DNA of 64,000 nt from Ulva prolifera. Lineage: Eukaryota; Chlorophyta; Ulvophyceae; Ulvales; Ulvaceae. The position numbers and the translations under genes are program-made. The stretch is taken from the NCBI GenBank assembly GCA_023078555.1, contig CM041202.1, forward strand, positions 1,422,022-1,486,021. The letters run 5' to 3'. Shown in pieces: positions 49,196-61,360 of this stretch; position 1 is the stretch's first letter, and each line of letters starts with the position of its first letter. A model generated the notes under the pieces. It was given only the letters and a program-made list of their open reading frames with translations, had not been told where the DNA came from and did no database searches.

Positions 49196-50927
49196 TACGC
49201 GGCAGCACTGCCACAGCAGCGTGAAGCCAAGCCATCAGCAGAAGCGGCGTGGCTGAGGTGTGCGCCGTCGGGTGCAGGCGGGCGGGGACACGGTGACGAC
49301 GGCGAGCGGCAAGGAGATCAAGATGAGCGCGCAGAAGGACATCACCGTGCGCGACGACTTTGAGCTCGACGAGCGCATCGAGATCTACAAGACGTACCTC
49401 ATGTTCTGCATGACGGGCGACGTGGTGCAGCTGCCGATGGGCGGCACGATCGTCGTCGAGCGCGACGAGCAGGAGTTTGCGCGCCTCAGCCAGCTCGGCG
49501 ACGTCCTCGGCCTCGGCCCCATGGACGTCTACAGCGTGCGCCTCTATGTGCCCTTTGCCCTGGCTCCGTGGGTGCATGCGTGTGTGTCTGTCACTGTCGC
49601 TGTTTGTGTCTCTGTGTTTCTGTGTGTCTCTGAGTGTCTGTGGTACAAGGACAGAGTTGGCGATGCAGGTCGCACTGCAGGGATGGCGTGCGTGTGTGTT
49701 TGATTATGTATATGTGTTTTTCTTTTGTACTGCTGCGCCACAGAAGCGGTCCGGCGCTGGTCTGCGACGGGCCCCCCCGCATCTGCGAATCACATCTCTC
49801 TCTACTGCCAAGCACAGTGGGAGGACCACAGTGCCCCCGCGTACGACCGGCAAAGGCCACCCGTCTCTGCGGTCGCGCTCGTCCTCCGCGCGACGGTTGC
49901 GCTGTATGCATGACGGGCATGCGTTGCGTGCAGGTGCACACAGAGATGGCGGAGGACGCATACAAGGCGCAGGCGGAGGCGATCGCGCCCGGCGGCAACC
50001 TGAACCCGGAGGGCGCGGAGGAGCTGAAGGAGATGGCGGAGAAGATGGGCATCTCGGAGGAGAAGGCGCAGAAGATCGTGCGGGGGGTGACCAACAAGCG
50101 CCTCGTCGGCAACCTCCAGAGCCTCAAGGCCCAGGGCGAGCTCACCCTCGAAAAGGTGCGTTCTTCCCCACTTTCCGCGCCCCTCATCCCCTTGCTGCAG
50201 CGAGGCACGAGCGTCCAGTGTAGCTGGGTTGTATGCGGGGCATTTACTCTCGCTGTCTCATCCGCTCGTGACTCACATCCCCCCCTGGGGGCATTTCGCC
50301 AGAGTCGTGACGACAGGTGTCGTGGGGTCGCCCATACTTACTCACCCGCCCCCCTGCGCACAGGTGCTGGAGCTCAAGGAGCAGGACATCGACGTGAGCA
50401 GCGTGCTCGCGGAGAACATGCGCGCGCAGCTGTACGACTCGCACGTGTCCGACGTCCTCTCGCGCGGCGACGGCGCCGCCGTCGACGTCGGCGCGTTACT
50501 GCGCACGCTGCCGGAGGACCTCGGCCTCGACGCCGGCAAGGCTGCGGCGCGAGCGGTCGACACCGCCCGCGGCAAGGCGCGCTCCGTGATGGTACAGGCC
50601 TTCGCGTACTACCGCACGCGCGACTTTGACGCGGCGGTAAAGTACATGCGGAACCTGCTCGCGTGCGTGGCCGTCGCGGAGGAGGGCGGGAAGGCCCTCG
50701 GGGAGGACGTGAAGTGGGACGCAAAGGAGGAGATCCTGGACCTGTACGGGCTGTTCTGCGACCGGGAGGGGGATGCCGAGGTACGGACGCGCGCGGCGGG
50801 CGTGCTGCAGCTGGAGGAGGCTGAGGCGCAGGGGATCGTGGAGGCGGTGGACGCAGGGACGTTTCAGCAGGGCCTCGCGGGCCGCTCGGCGGCGAAGACG
50901 ACCGAGGGCTCGTCTTCGATCTTCTAG
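43547..50927 (+). CDS. TIC110: TIC110, chloroplast inner-envelope import protein
   Basis: Eleven inferred exons: 43547-43672, 43749-43917, 44931-45166, 45943-46252, 46456-46782, 47022-47726, 47945-48160, 48632-48795, 49278-49535, 49934-50155, 50364-50927 (TAG). Every phase agrees; total 1098 residues, near the ~1016 of Arabidopsis. The first ~40 residues are basic and Arg-rich, fitting a plastid transit peptide. Two Ala/Gly-rich hydrophobic stretches follow (about 61-92 and 100-118), as in TIC110's two N-terminal membrane helices. Landmarks shared with plant TIC110 include FFRQRLE, FQKLVYVSSQLFGD, RIEIYKTYL-FCMTG, VTNKRLVGNL and an LKE-x2-IDVSSV block near the C terminus. The protein forms a stromal scaffold at the TIC translocon and recruits chaperones. 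The start ATG is chosen by phase and composition; an upstream exon cannot be excluded. Confidence 0.92.
48216..48309. mobile_element. 94-bp foldback MITE in a TIC110 intron
   Basis: Starts GTTGGGTCG and ends CGACCCAAC. The direct repeat GTGCACCT lies at 48204-48211 and 48314-48321. It is homologous along its length to 14485-14578 and has the same core length. Confidence 0.85.
49091..49193. repeat. (CA)n microsatellite in a TIC110 intron
   Basis: About 100 bp of CA dinucleotides with a few CG steps at the left, inside the intron 48796-49277. It produces long His-Thr or Val-Cys frames that are not genes. Confidence 0.97.
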
Positions 50928-52973
50928 GGGGCTTTGGGGTCAGGGTTCTGTCAGGGTTTCGCGGTGGGGATCGTGGAGGTGGCTGAGGGGGGTGTGTGTG
51001 ATGCACGAAGCAACGGCGGGGTGTGTTGTGTTCAAAATCACAGCGAGAAAGGCAGGTAGCACCGCAGCAGGAACGCGCGCACGACCAGGAACATTGCGCA
51101 TCCAACAGGGGTGGTGAGGAACCCTGCAGGCGTGGGGGGACCATGCATGTGCCTCATGGCGGCAGGGAGTGGTGTGAAATTTGCCAGGGCGGATGAAATT
51201 TTGTGTAAGCTGTTTCATGTTGATACCCATAGATTGTCTTGGGAATGTGGCTGTTGTGGGAGAGTCACGCATGCATGCTGCTGTCACAGTGCAGATTCCA
51301 TTTGATCACTGCCGTGACATGGGCCTGCCACCATGGCAGCTTGTTGACCTGAGCGCTGGCTAGTACAAAGATTAGGCCTAGCCAGGTGCTAGGGCAACAG
51401 ACCTCGAGAGACTGGATCATTTTGCTGGCGTATTCGGATTCGATGTCTGGTGCATCGGTAGATCGAAATAACCAACTCCTCTGTTACCGGCCAGTCATAG
51501 TGGCAGCTGGTGGTGAAACACGCAGTACCAATCTCGGGCATTTCATCTGAAACACTGAGACCACATGTGACTGCAGATGTCAGGCACCCTGGATCTCGAG
51601 GTCTACACTACCAGCTCAAGGCTGGACTGGTGTGGCCAGGTGGACACGTCTCTCAGGTAAATTCAATCGGTATGCTAACACAATGCCTGGCCAGACTGCA
51701 GAGGTCGATTCTGTGTTGTGTGTCCACAAACTGTCCAACCGATGCCTGACAGTGTACAAGATCCTTTAGTGTGACACAGTTATCACAGCACAGTCTAATA
51801 TGTTCAGCACTCAGTACACAACACCCGGCGTATCGGGAGTTGCAGCAAATCTCAGTAGGTCGTGGTCTGCGATGTCAGCCTCTACACTGACTCGAGCACA
51901 CTGTCCGGAACCACATGGCGCCTGGCACAACACAGACGCCAGAGGTTGTGCTGGGCATTACCCCACGAACAAGGCAATTACTGCAGTGGCCTGCGTAGAC
52001 TATGGGTCCAGCCAAAACACAGTGTGCTGGAAGGATGATGCGATTCACTCTGCACTATGTTAGACCCGCGTTAGGTGGAGCTTCCAGCCATAGGCGGTTG
52101 CAGCGGTGAGTGATACTCTGGAGCTGTGCCCTAGCTAAATGCTGTACTGTCGTTGGATTTGATCATTGGTAAATACCATATCTTTTGTCGTCTAATCAAA
52201 CTCGTCTTGCAAAATGTCTTCAAAAGACATGCATGTGCCAGTCCAACCCGCTGAGAGTGCCCTGTGCTGCCCACTGCATACCAGGCGTCTCTGCGAGTGA
52301 AATGTCCAAACATCACCTTTTCAGGCCTGTTCGAGCCTGGTGTAAGTCACATTTTACGGACTGTGCAAACCTGTAACGACCGGGGGTTGCCATTCCCTTC
52401 CGCACGTGACGGTACTTTTGCATCAGCAGGAGCTGCACCTCCCAAAAGGCCGCACACGCCCTCAGCAGGGACCCACGGACGTATTGCATGCAATATGCTA
52501 GGCTCAGGGTGCTCGAGCAAGCACTGGCATGTCGCTGGAGCTTGTTCACTCAGCAGCGCACAAGTGTTCACCTAGCCACAGCGATCATGTGCTTGAGAAT
52601 CAGAGCCACAGCAATCGCCCGCCGGCTGCAAGATAATCAGAGCTTGGGCAAGCAACCAAGTGAGTCACAGCACGAGGGCTGGTGAACGGGGGTCAAGCAG
52701 TCCTAGAACCTGGTTACTGAAAACAAAAAGGCGGTGCCGGCTCTCACACAGCGGAAAACGCGTTGATGGTTCCATCATCTCGCCCCATGCCTCGCGAACT
52801 GCATCTAATCGAGCAGGCCCAGCATCAACTACCAACATGATGAACTAAGTACTGGCGCGCAAACAGGTGGAGCATCGTGGAGTCTTCGGCGCCCTTGCGC
52901 ACAACATCGCGCCCGCCACCCGCCATTGGCACCACCCACGATCAACACCACCTGCTGCCCATGCATGATCACC
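50928..52973. other. Intergenic stretch after TIC110, no gene recognised
   Basis: About 2 kb of mixed composition. Short open frames (for example 51510-51749, 51800-52063, 52264-52575) show no domain or consistent splice partners. The core of the dispersed repeat (ggcaggtagcaccgc) lies at 51051-51065. Confidence 0.5.
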
Positions 52974-53153
52974 CTAGAGGCGAATCACATCAACACGTAA
53001 TTCAATCATTTCAATCTGCTCCACCCTGATGCCCTGAGCTTCTGCGGCCTGTGACAGAAGCTGTCTGTCGCGGAGCACAGACTTTGCTGTTGTTTTTTGT
53101 ATGATCGCCCGGCGCGGCTGCCGGGGCGCTCCTTCGTGCCGCTGCTGCCAAAA
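52974..53153 (-). CDS. Terminal exon of an unrecognised minus-strand gene
   Basis: After a clean acceptor (ctctgcatgcag) a 59-residue frame runs from FWQQRHEG to a TAG stop, ending EMIELRVDVIRL. It is charged, helical-looking and less GC-biased than the open frames around it, which favours real coding. Upstream exons probably lie between 53.5 and 54.3 kb on the minus strand, for example a block ending SSAGVIRDLK before a gtcacc donor near 53518, but several frames compete there and I could not join them. Its stop precedes no other gene for 2 kb. Family unknown. Confidence 0.4.
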   Translation of the reverse strand, partial: FWQQRHEGAPRQPRRAIIQKTTAKSVLRDRQLLSQAAEAQGIRVEQIEMIELRVDVIRL

Positions 53154-54319
53154 CTGCATGCAGAGCGAGCCCAGCCGACCCTCAACACCCCGCAGCGCGC
53201 AAAGGAGAGCCCCGGCCGCGAGACGCCTCAGCGGCACCTACCACAGTGGCAGGGGCTCCCGCGACGAACCATGCACGGGCACCGAATTGACGGCACCCAC
53301 ACAGACACGGCCACGTCTTCATGCATGTTCATGCATGGTGCCACACCCAGCACATCCCGGCCAAAGCGGCCTTCAAAACCCCCCAACCCCCACACCAGAT
53401 CTGATGGCATACGCCTCCAGACCTGATAGCATACCACCCCAGGCGTACACCCCTAACGCAAGCATGACCGCACACCCCCAACACGGGGAGTGGGGGGCGG
53501 GCTCCGGTAGCGGGTGACCTTCAAATCTCGGATCACGCCGGCAGAGGAGGCACGGCTCAAGGCGCCGCACGTGACCGCCGAGGCCGGCTCGCGCTCGATG
53601 TGTCCTCTGTTGCCCGGACGTGCACCCCACAGCACCCCACCCCCACCCTGCGTTCTGCGTCCCACCACAGACGGCACATAAAGTATGTGACATAACCATC
53701 GCAGGCCCGGTGCACACCGGCCCTCCGATGCACAAGTCCTACACCCCTGTATCAAGACAGTTGATACAGTTGATACAGTTGATGCAGCAGACTGATCTTT
53801 TTTTTGTCTGCATATCTGCCTTTCAAGTCTGCATTTCAGACGGCAGGTGCGGCCTCCACCTGCCCCGTCTACCTCGACACCCACACAAGCACCCCCCCCT
53901 GCTGTGATTGCGCAACCTAGTACCCACGCCCTCCAACCCACACACGCGGCGGCGGCGTCCGAGACGCACACTAGTGTGCAAACACTTGCCAGCCTCCCAT
54001 GCTCTCCCACACCATTCGCAACGCCTGCCTGAAGTGTTACTTCGAACCGCACGGCTTCCCGCAGCCGCCCGCCAGGTGGTCCGGACGCCGCGCTGCGTGT
54101 TGGAGCCAGCACCCTGGGCTCCAGGGACATGCGAGAGTGCCGACATCTTCCGCGCCACCGCCCTGGATGGCGGTGCCGATATGGCAGGACCAAAGCGGAA
54201 CAGCTGCTCGACCCCGCAACTGCCCCCCCCCGCGGCGTATGCATCCGGAGTGCGCTGAGCAAGGTCGAGGGAGGCACACCGATCCCGGGGGGGACGGTGC
54301 AGTGCAGCGTGTGTGCGCC
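53154..54319. other. GC-rich stretch, probably introns and exons of the minus-strand gene
   Basis: Open frames overlap on both strands (53453-54277 minus, 53999-54919 plus) as expected from high GC. A minor direct repeat of ttgatacag lies at 53761-53780. No exon could be fixed with confidence. Confidence 0.35.
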
Positions 54320-57300
54320 TCACCGCGCGACACTCGGGCGGCCAAACATCGCGACCCGCCGCGCCATCATCGACTCAAACTCCATCATCCCGTCCTTCGT
54401 GAGGTCCGCGCCGCGGGGCGGCGACAGCTCGCGGCTGGAGCGCGCGACGATGATGTCATCGTGCGGGCGCCCGTGCGACGACCGCGGCTTGGGCGCGCCG
54501 TACACAGCCGACCCGACGCCGTAGCCCCGCAGGGTGCTCGTGCCCTGCTCGTTGTTGCGGCGGCCGAGGTCAAGTGTGCGGCTCCGCCGCACGGGCGGGA
54601 GCATGTTGTTCTGCGTCGGCGTCGTCTTGCCGCGCGCCCAGAACGTCGACCGCCGCACCGCGCTGCGGTCCTCCGTCGGGCCCACCGTCGGCCGCGTGAA
54701 GCCGTTCACCGCGAACGACGGCCGGTGCATGAAGCTCGGCCGCATCGACGTGCGCGCCGGCGGCGGGCCGCCGGGCAGGCGGCCGCCGAGCTGCGGCAAG
54801 TCGTCTGCGCCGGTGTGCACGGCCGATGCCGCCGCGGGCTGCGCCCGCTGCCGACCGGCCGGGCCGGCGGCAGCGCGGCCGCCTGGGGCGGCCGAGCCGC
54901 CAGCCGCGGGGAGCCATGATGGCTGCCCTGCTTGCTTCTTTGCCTGCCGCTCCGTCTGGAGGCCGGAGAGGTAGTGTGGCAGCAGCCGCTCCAGGCTCTT
55001 TCGACCTGCATGAGGCATGTGCGTGTCACCGGGCTGTCGACCGGGGACATTCTGCGGGTCAAATGATGCATGCATGTCTTGCATGTCCGCCGTTCCCGAA
55101 ACCACAAGACTCTGTAGACCAGCGTGGCGAGACTGCAGCCCTTGACCGACAGAGTCTGATGGAAACGAGGTCACGTGGTGCCAGGCCCGGCGGCGGGGCA
55201 CCGGTGGGGATGCCACGCACCTGATGGCGTTAGTGCAGCACTCGCGGCAGGCACCTCCAGAGCCTGCTGCGCGGACGAGGCGGCGTTCCTGCCGGGCCCC
55301 GCCTCGGGCGCCAGCTTGCCGCCCGCGTGCGCCGCCACAGAATCCCCCTTCACGGCCTCGCTATCACTGTGGCGCTTCGGCGCCGCCGCCGTCCGCACCA
55401 TTGTCGACGCCGCGGGGTCGCCGACGTGCATGCTGTGCCGCAGGAAGCGCGAAAAGACGCTGACGAGGACCGCGGACGCCTCTGACCCGACGGGCCGCGG
55501 CACCGGGTCGTGCAGCTTCTCCAGGGTCTCCTCCAGGGACCGGGGGTCGAGCGGGGGTTCCGGGACGGCCCCGGGGACGACCACGAGCGAGTTCAGGCCG
55601 ACGGGCTGGTTCTGCTGGGCGCCGTTCAGCACCGCCTTGGAGGCGCGCTCCACCTTCCCGATCTCCTCCCGGCCCGCCGCATCGATCGACCCGACCTCCT
55701 GAAGCTCCGTGTGGATCGCCCTACACACCCCGCCAACCCGTCACTGCATGCATGGCCGGCCGCCGAGAGGTCTCCATCGCGGATCCCGGGACGCGTGGTC
55801 TCGCCTCGCCGGCGTCGCCCATGTGGACACGCATGCGAGCACGGGCATCGGCGACCCCGCCGCACCGCACGATCACATCACCCCGGATCCGACGTGTGTG
55901 GCATGCCGCCAACAGGACCACAGCCGCAGACGCATGCATGGGGCCACCCTCAAGCCGCCACGCCCTCGAGCAGCATTGCCCCTGGCTGCGTGGCTCTGTT
56001 GGACGCATCGCGGAGTGAGGAGGATGCACTGTGGAGAAGATGCTGTGTGAGGAGCATGCTGTCTGAGGAGGACGCTGAGTGACGAGAATGCTGAGTGAGG
56101 AGGATGCCGAGTGAGGCTTCGGGTAGGGTATCGCGGGGTGGTGGGCGCACTTGAGGAGGGAGGAGTGGCGGAGGAGGATGCTGAGGAGCAGGAGCTGGCG
56201 CTTGGTGAACAGCGCGCCGGCGCAGTAGAGCGCGTACGCGGCATCGCAGTCCTGGCGCACGAGCGCCTGCTCGACGGGCGTGAAGCCGAGCGCGTTGGAG
56301 TCGGTGGCGCTGCACCCTGCCTTCACGAGGAACGGCACCATCTCGGCGCGCCCCTGCATGCGCGTGGTCGCTGCAACAACGCTGGCCTAAGCAAACAGAA
56401 CAGTTCCGGGAAGGTAGTTCGCTTGTCAGCGTGGTAGCCCTGGAGATGCTGCAGGGCGACCCGACGCTGCTGCCCACGCGGCCGCACGCGGCGCAGAACA
56501 GGACAGTGTGCTGGAGGCCTGCTGGCTCGGCGGGGGTTGCTGGCGGATAATTTGAAGACGGCTGTGACTGAAGTCCTGGAATTCTGAGGCTGCTTGCCAC
56601 GCCTCGGGAAGTAGGGCGACTGAGGCGCCAACTCAGGTGCCCAGACAGCAACTGTGTGCGGCGCCTCAGATGCTACTAAAATTGAGGCGTGTCCGGAGGC
56701 ATGCGTCCAAGCATGCCACCGTCTGGCCCGGGCCTGACAGCGGGCCCTGAGTGTGTCTGCGGCTGCGGAGGGATGTGGTATGTTCAGGCCGATGGCACAT
56801 GGCAGTGAAGCCCTTGATGGCACGACTACAAAAACTGGCCATGCGGAGCAGTAGGCTGAGGGGCGGCGCTGCGGACAGCAGAGCAAGCATGAGCTCGATT
56901 GGGACCGGTCGGGATCGCGCTGGCAGGCCTCGGAACGGAGGCGGGGGTGGGAGCGCACATGGTGGCAGGCGATGTGCAGAGCGTTGTTGCCCGAGAGGTC
57001 GATGGCACTGATGTTGGCACCGAGCGCGATGGCCTCTGCTGCTACAGGCACATCTGCACGGCGGCTGGCTGCATGCAGGAGAGTCTCCCCCGAGGCTGCT
57101 TTCATGTTGATCCTGACGGCGGTGGTGGTTGTGAGGTAGCGTACAACATCTGCTGACCGGCAAAAGTGGATAGCGTACAGGCCTGCAAAAGATGGCAGGT
57201 TGGAACGCTGTCGCGGCTGTCTGGCCATCTGGGGATGTGTCAAGTGCAGCAGAGACGAGGTAACGTTCGGATGGACGAACTATATTGCCGGGTGCGTATG

Positions 57301-57954
57301 GAGGTTGACTGCACCGGTGCACAGCTCGGCGCTTGACGTGTGTGCCAGTGGCGAACACCGACACCGGCCGCACAGACATACCTTCTGTTGTCCGTGCTCC
57401 CACGACGTCAGCACCGCGAGCAACAAGCACCTTGATCACGTCTACCTGGTTATTGGCAATTGCCAACATGAGGGGGGTCCTCCCGTCAGCGTCGCGGGCG
57501 TCAATGTTCGCTGCCATGTTGCGAAGCAGGTATTGCACCCCATCGCGGAATCCTACCGCTGCGGCTATGTGTATTGCAAGGCGCCCTTGCTTGTTGGGGA
57601 TCGCGTCTTTGGCGTGGAGTCCGTGAAGGACGAAAAGTGACTGCAGCCAGCCCAGCTGTCAGACAAATGCGACACAGGACCACACAGAAGCGGAGGCACG
57701 TAGCGCTCCAACATTCCTTCAGCTAGTACATCGTTCGTAATGAGCTGGGCATTGTGCACGTCTGCAGTCTGTAATAAACATTTAGGTGCTTGAAAGCGCA
57801 CATCAAGTGAACACTTCTGCGCGGCCACGTGCAGTACTGTGTTGCCGATATGTTGATCCAGTGGAGTTGACACCGAAAGGCCAAGCTTATGAGCCTGCTT
57901 CAGAAGTTGTGGGGTACCACATTGGATCCAGTCGTTTATCGCATCTTTACATGC
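54320..57954 (-). CDS. Ankyrin-repeat protein with long C-terminal tail (5' end unresolved)
   Basis: Six phase-consistent exons on the minus strand: 57802-57954, 57382-57640, 56959-57182, 56151-56353, 55221-55720, 54320-55005 (TGA), together 674 residues. About seven ankyrin repeats fill the first four exons, with landmarks NTVLHVAA, GRLAIHIAAAVG, DGRTPLMLAIANN, GETLLHAASRR, NNALHIACHHGRAEMVPFL and ALGFTPVEQAL. The last two exons encode a long, Ala/Pro/Arg/Ser-rich tail without a recognised domain. Ankyrin repeats bind other proteins; the partner is unknown. The first exon opens at an acceptor (gtgctgcag), so at least one more exon lies upstream. A block with a membrane helix near 58277-58414 is one candidate. 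Confidence 0.75.
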
Positions 57955-58276
57955 CTGCAGCACCCGCCAGCGAGGTAACCCCGTTGAGCGACAGGCAAAA
58001 AAAGCCGTCGGGATCGTCACGCAGACCGGGACTCTTTACATTTGAAAGCACGTATGATTAGAGTTCCGGGTATTGCTGCTAAAAATGGGGGCTGATACTC
58101 TGGATCTCAGCTGAATTGCACGGTGGTGTCCTTGCCCGCACTGTGGGGCGCAAAATTGTCGTGCTGTCACGCGAACTGAGGCCAGTAAATTCACCGCCGG
58201 AAACTTTCCGAGAACAAAGCTTAGCCTGGATCTGGCATTGTATGTTGATACAGAAACGATACTGTGAGCATACCTG

Positions 58277-58414
58277 CGTGTACGTGCGCTGGGTCTTCTT
58301 TTTGGTCAGCCACTTGAACATCAAGATGGATGACACAAAGACCACAACCGAAAGCCAAATCCTGCCAGACGCAGCCAGGCTTATTTTAACGTTCCAGATG
58401 GACTTCAGCTTCGA
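58277..58414 (-). other. Possible exon with a transmembrane helix
   Basis: A minus-strand frame reads SKLKSIWNVKISLAASG, then the hydrophobic WLSVVVFVSSILMF, then WLTKKKTQRTYTQ, and ends at a good donor (CAG/gtatgc) in phase 0. The next known minus-strand exon, the ankyrin exon at 57954, also begins in phase 0. It may be a 5' exon of the ankyrin gene, which would make that protein membrane-anchored, or part of a separate gene. No start codon was identified. Confidence 0.35.
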
Positions 58415-58866
58415 AACGAGTACTTTTCACCACACCGGGCCTACAGTACGCAGCAGTGCAGCAGTCATATTGCAAACTGTAATAAACACACATTCCCAGG
58501 CAGCTAGCATCAGAGGGTGTACTCAAGTTAGATGTGAACGGATACTGTGGCTTCTCCAAGGCGACGCCATGAAGCCTTTCGTCTAGTACACAGTTCGCTC
58601 CCGCGCTACGTCATCCGCTCCCAGGGAGTTCAGCAGGGAGCGCAACCGCGTCATTGCATCACCGCATGCGATCATCGATGCATTGTATCACGCAGATATT
58701 CACTTTGGACCAGCCTGATGAAAGATTTGTATGTTGATGACACAAAACTGGAGGTTGTTCTCTTGACATAACGACCGCGCTACCGTGCAATCGCCATTGC
58801 GCGTGGTACGTGCGGGAATGCTTTGACGCAGTCTAGTTGGCCGCTTTTAATTCATTACAGCTGGAG

Positions 58867-61360
58867 ATGGCTGACTCCGCACGGAATCCACACAAAGACC
58901 TCGATCAGCAGATCGAGCAGTTGATGGAATGCGAGCCTCTGGCAGAGGCTGACGTCAAAGCTCTTTGTGAGAAAGCAAAGGAAGTTCTGGGCCAAGAAAG
59001 CAATGTTCAGCCTGTTCAATGCCCAGTCAGTGTATGCGGCGACGTTCACGGACAGCACCAGGATCTGGTGGAGCTCTTCCGCATAGGTGGAAATTGCCCT
59101 GACACCAACTACCTTCTGATGGGGGACTACGTTGACAGAGGCTATCATTCTGTCGAAACTGTGACGCTGTTAGTAGCGCTCAAGGTCCGGTACAAAGACC
59201 GGATCACAATCCTTCGTGGGAACCACGAAAGTCGCCAAATCACTCAAGTGTATGTTCTTCTCATGAATTTGTAAGCCGTTTCTGCTCTGGATTCCCTTGA
59301 CTATGCCGTGGGGTCCAGGTATGGGTTTTATGATGAGTGCTTGAGGAAATACGGCAACTCCAACGTTTGGAAGTACTTCACGGATCTATTTGATTATTTC
59401 CCATTGACTGGTCTCGTTGACAATCAGGCGTGCTCCCAGGATACTGTTGAGTTTGTCCGCGACTGAGCACTGCCCTTGGTCAGTCTGCCTCAGTAAACAT
59501 CATCATATCACGATTTCGTGCAGATATTCTGTCTCCATGGAGGCTTGTCACCGACATTGGATACATTGGACCATGTCAGGGCCCTGGATCGTATACAAGA
59601 GGTGTGCTTACCTGGCTGCAGCACACAGACACAATATTCTGCACACACACCACAACCCCATGCCATCATTGTTTTTGTATGTTATTTCCTCTTTGGCAGC
59701 TCATTTTAGAATCATCGTCTAGTCGATCGATGTCACCTTGCCAGTGTCGTGCACTATTGCATGCTCTCTGCATGTGTATCGTGTGTTGCAGCCGCAGTTC
59801 TCGATTAGAACTGCGATCCAGTAGACTCTTTCTATAACATACATATTCATGTGAAGACCTGCAAAGGTCTGGCTGATACAAGCTCCTGCAGTGGGAGACT
59901 TCGTCTTATGCGGCGGGCAAGTGAGTACATGAAAGCCTGTGATGTATGCATCGGTACACATTGATACGCCCGTCCTTATTTTCATGGTATTGTAATTTCA
60001 GCACAGCAGCTTCAATTTGAATTGATAAAAATGTGTCTGCAAGTGCATTGGTGGCGCCTGCCCCATTTCCCCGCCTCAAGTGCGGAAAGGTTCCCTGCAT
60101 GCCAGCCAATGACTGATGTAGCTCCACCAAAGCTATGCACAGAATCCTGCAGCTCTGTGGCTTAGGCGAATTCCGCGTCTTCTGCATCGGTCCTGGCAAG
60201 GTCTGATGCTGTGTTGCTGGATGACCAGTAATTGTCTAGGTAGCATGGTGCAACAACAACTGCCGATTCACTTGCTGCACCATGTCGTCACAGTCCATGT
60301 CAATAGGCCACACCACAGTTTTGCGCAGTCCAGTCACCGCAGTATCGGATCGCAGGTTCCACATGAGGGCCCCATGTGTGACCTCCTCTGGAGCGACCCA
60401 GACGATCGGACTGGCTGGGGCATATCCCCACGAGGAGCCGGGTACACCTTCGGCCAGGATATCAGCGAATCCTTCACTCATACCAATCAGTTGAAGCTGA
60501 TTGCTCGGGCGCATCAGCTGGTCATGGACGGATACAACTGGAGCCATAACCAGAAGGTGGTCACCATCTTCAGTGCCCCAAACTACTGCTACCGCTGTGG
60601 AAACCAGGCTGCCATCATGGAGGTCAACGAGCAAATGGAGTATAACAGCTTTCAACAGTTCGAGCCTGCTCCCAGGCGTGGCGAGGCCCAGGTGTGACAC
60701 CTCCATTGCACACTGCCCAACGCAACCGGTGCCTGAGCCTCAGCAGTGTCGGTGTTCTGCCTGGTGTTCTGCATTGCTGCTCCTACACTTAGCGCACACG
60801 CTGATCTGTGTGCTTTGCTGCTAGCCTTATCCTGTTCCGTGTTCTTGCGTCCGTGAGGGACTGTGTGCATCCGAATGATGGTTCTAGCCGTCCGGGTGAC
60901 GCCGGCAATCACTCCATCACGCTGGTTGGTCGCTGCTGCCCCGTTGCAGCAGCCTTAAGCCGGCTAGCAACGTGAATCCATGCGCAATGTTCAACCAAAT
61001 GGGTTTGGTGCACACAGCCGTAGCATATCCTAGCAGAGTCCTTGTCCGTCCTTATGTGAGGACTCTGATCTGCTGGGGGCACCTTGTTCCGATCGCCTCC
61101 GCGAGTCTACTTTGCTAGTGAGTTCATGACCACACCGAAAATGCTGCATTCCACTGGCACAATGCAGTCACGAATGCTTGAGCACAATCTCAGGTTTGAG
61201 GATCGTGGTCTGTTCTGGGTCATGTTCTTGTCAAAGGCTCTTGTTTCATGCAGTTTCCCAATGCTTACTGCTCTGGGACACAAACATATCAGGTCATTTG
61301 AGGCTCAGCATGGTGTGGTGGATGCAGGTTCAACGCAGAACACCGGACTATTTCCTGTGA
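58867..61360 (+). CDS. PP2Ac: Serine/threonine protein phosphatase 2A catalytic subunit
   Basis: Five exons: 58867-59249, 59319-59427, 59524-59601, 60356-60691, 61328-61360, giving 312 residues (family about 309). Metal-binding phosphatase motifs are all present: GDVHG at 58-62, GDYVDRG at 86-92 and RGNHE at 117-121, followed by [41 protein letters not shown] and [11 protein letters not shown]. The last exon is only 33 bp, 636 bp downstream, and supplies the invariant tail TPDYFL, whose final Leu is carboxyl-methylated and Tyr phosphorylated in known PP2A. Without it the frame would stop at GEAQV. Intron 2 (59428-59523) has a GC donor (CAG/gcgtgc). An acceptor-like ttcattacag 15 bp before the ATG suggests a 5' UTR intron. 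Acts with A and B subunits in cytosol and nucleus. Confidence 0.95.

Noticed and set aside
48617-49363. Frames with long His-Thr repeats
   Set aside because: They are produced by the CA microsatellite in an intron.
53453-54277. 274-codon minus-strand frame between the unknown exon and the ankyrin gene
   Set aside because: No domain, biased composition, and competing frames on both strands. At most parts of it are exons.
60356-60697. PP2A ending at GEAQV
   Set aside because: The universal PP2A tail TPDYFL is encoded in phase at 61328-61360 behind a good acceptor, so the early stop lies in an intron.
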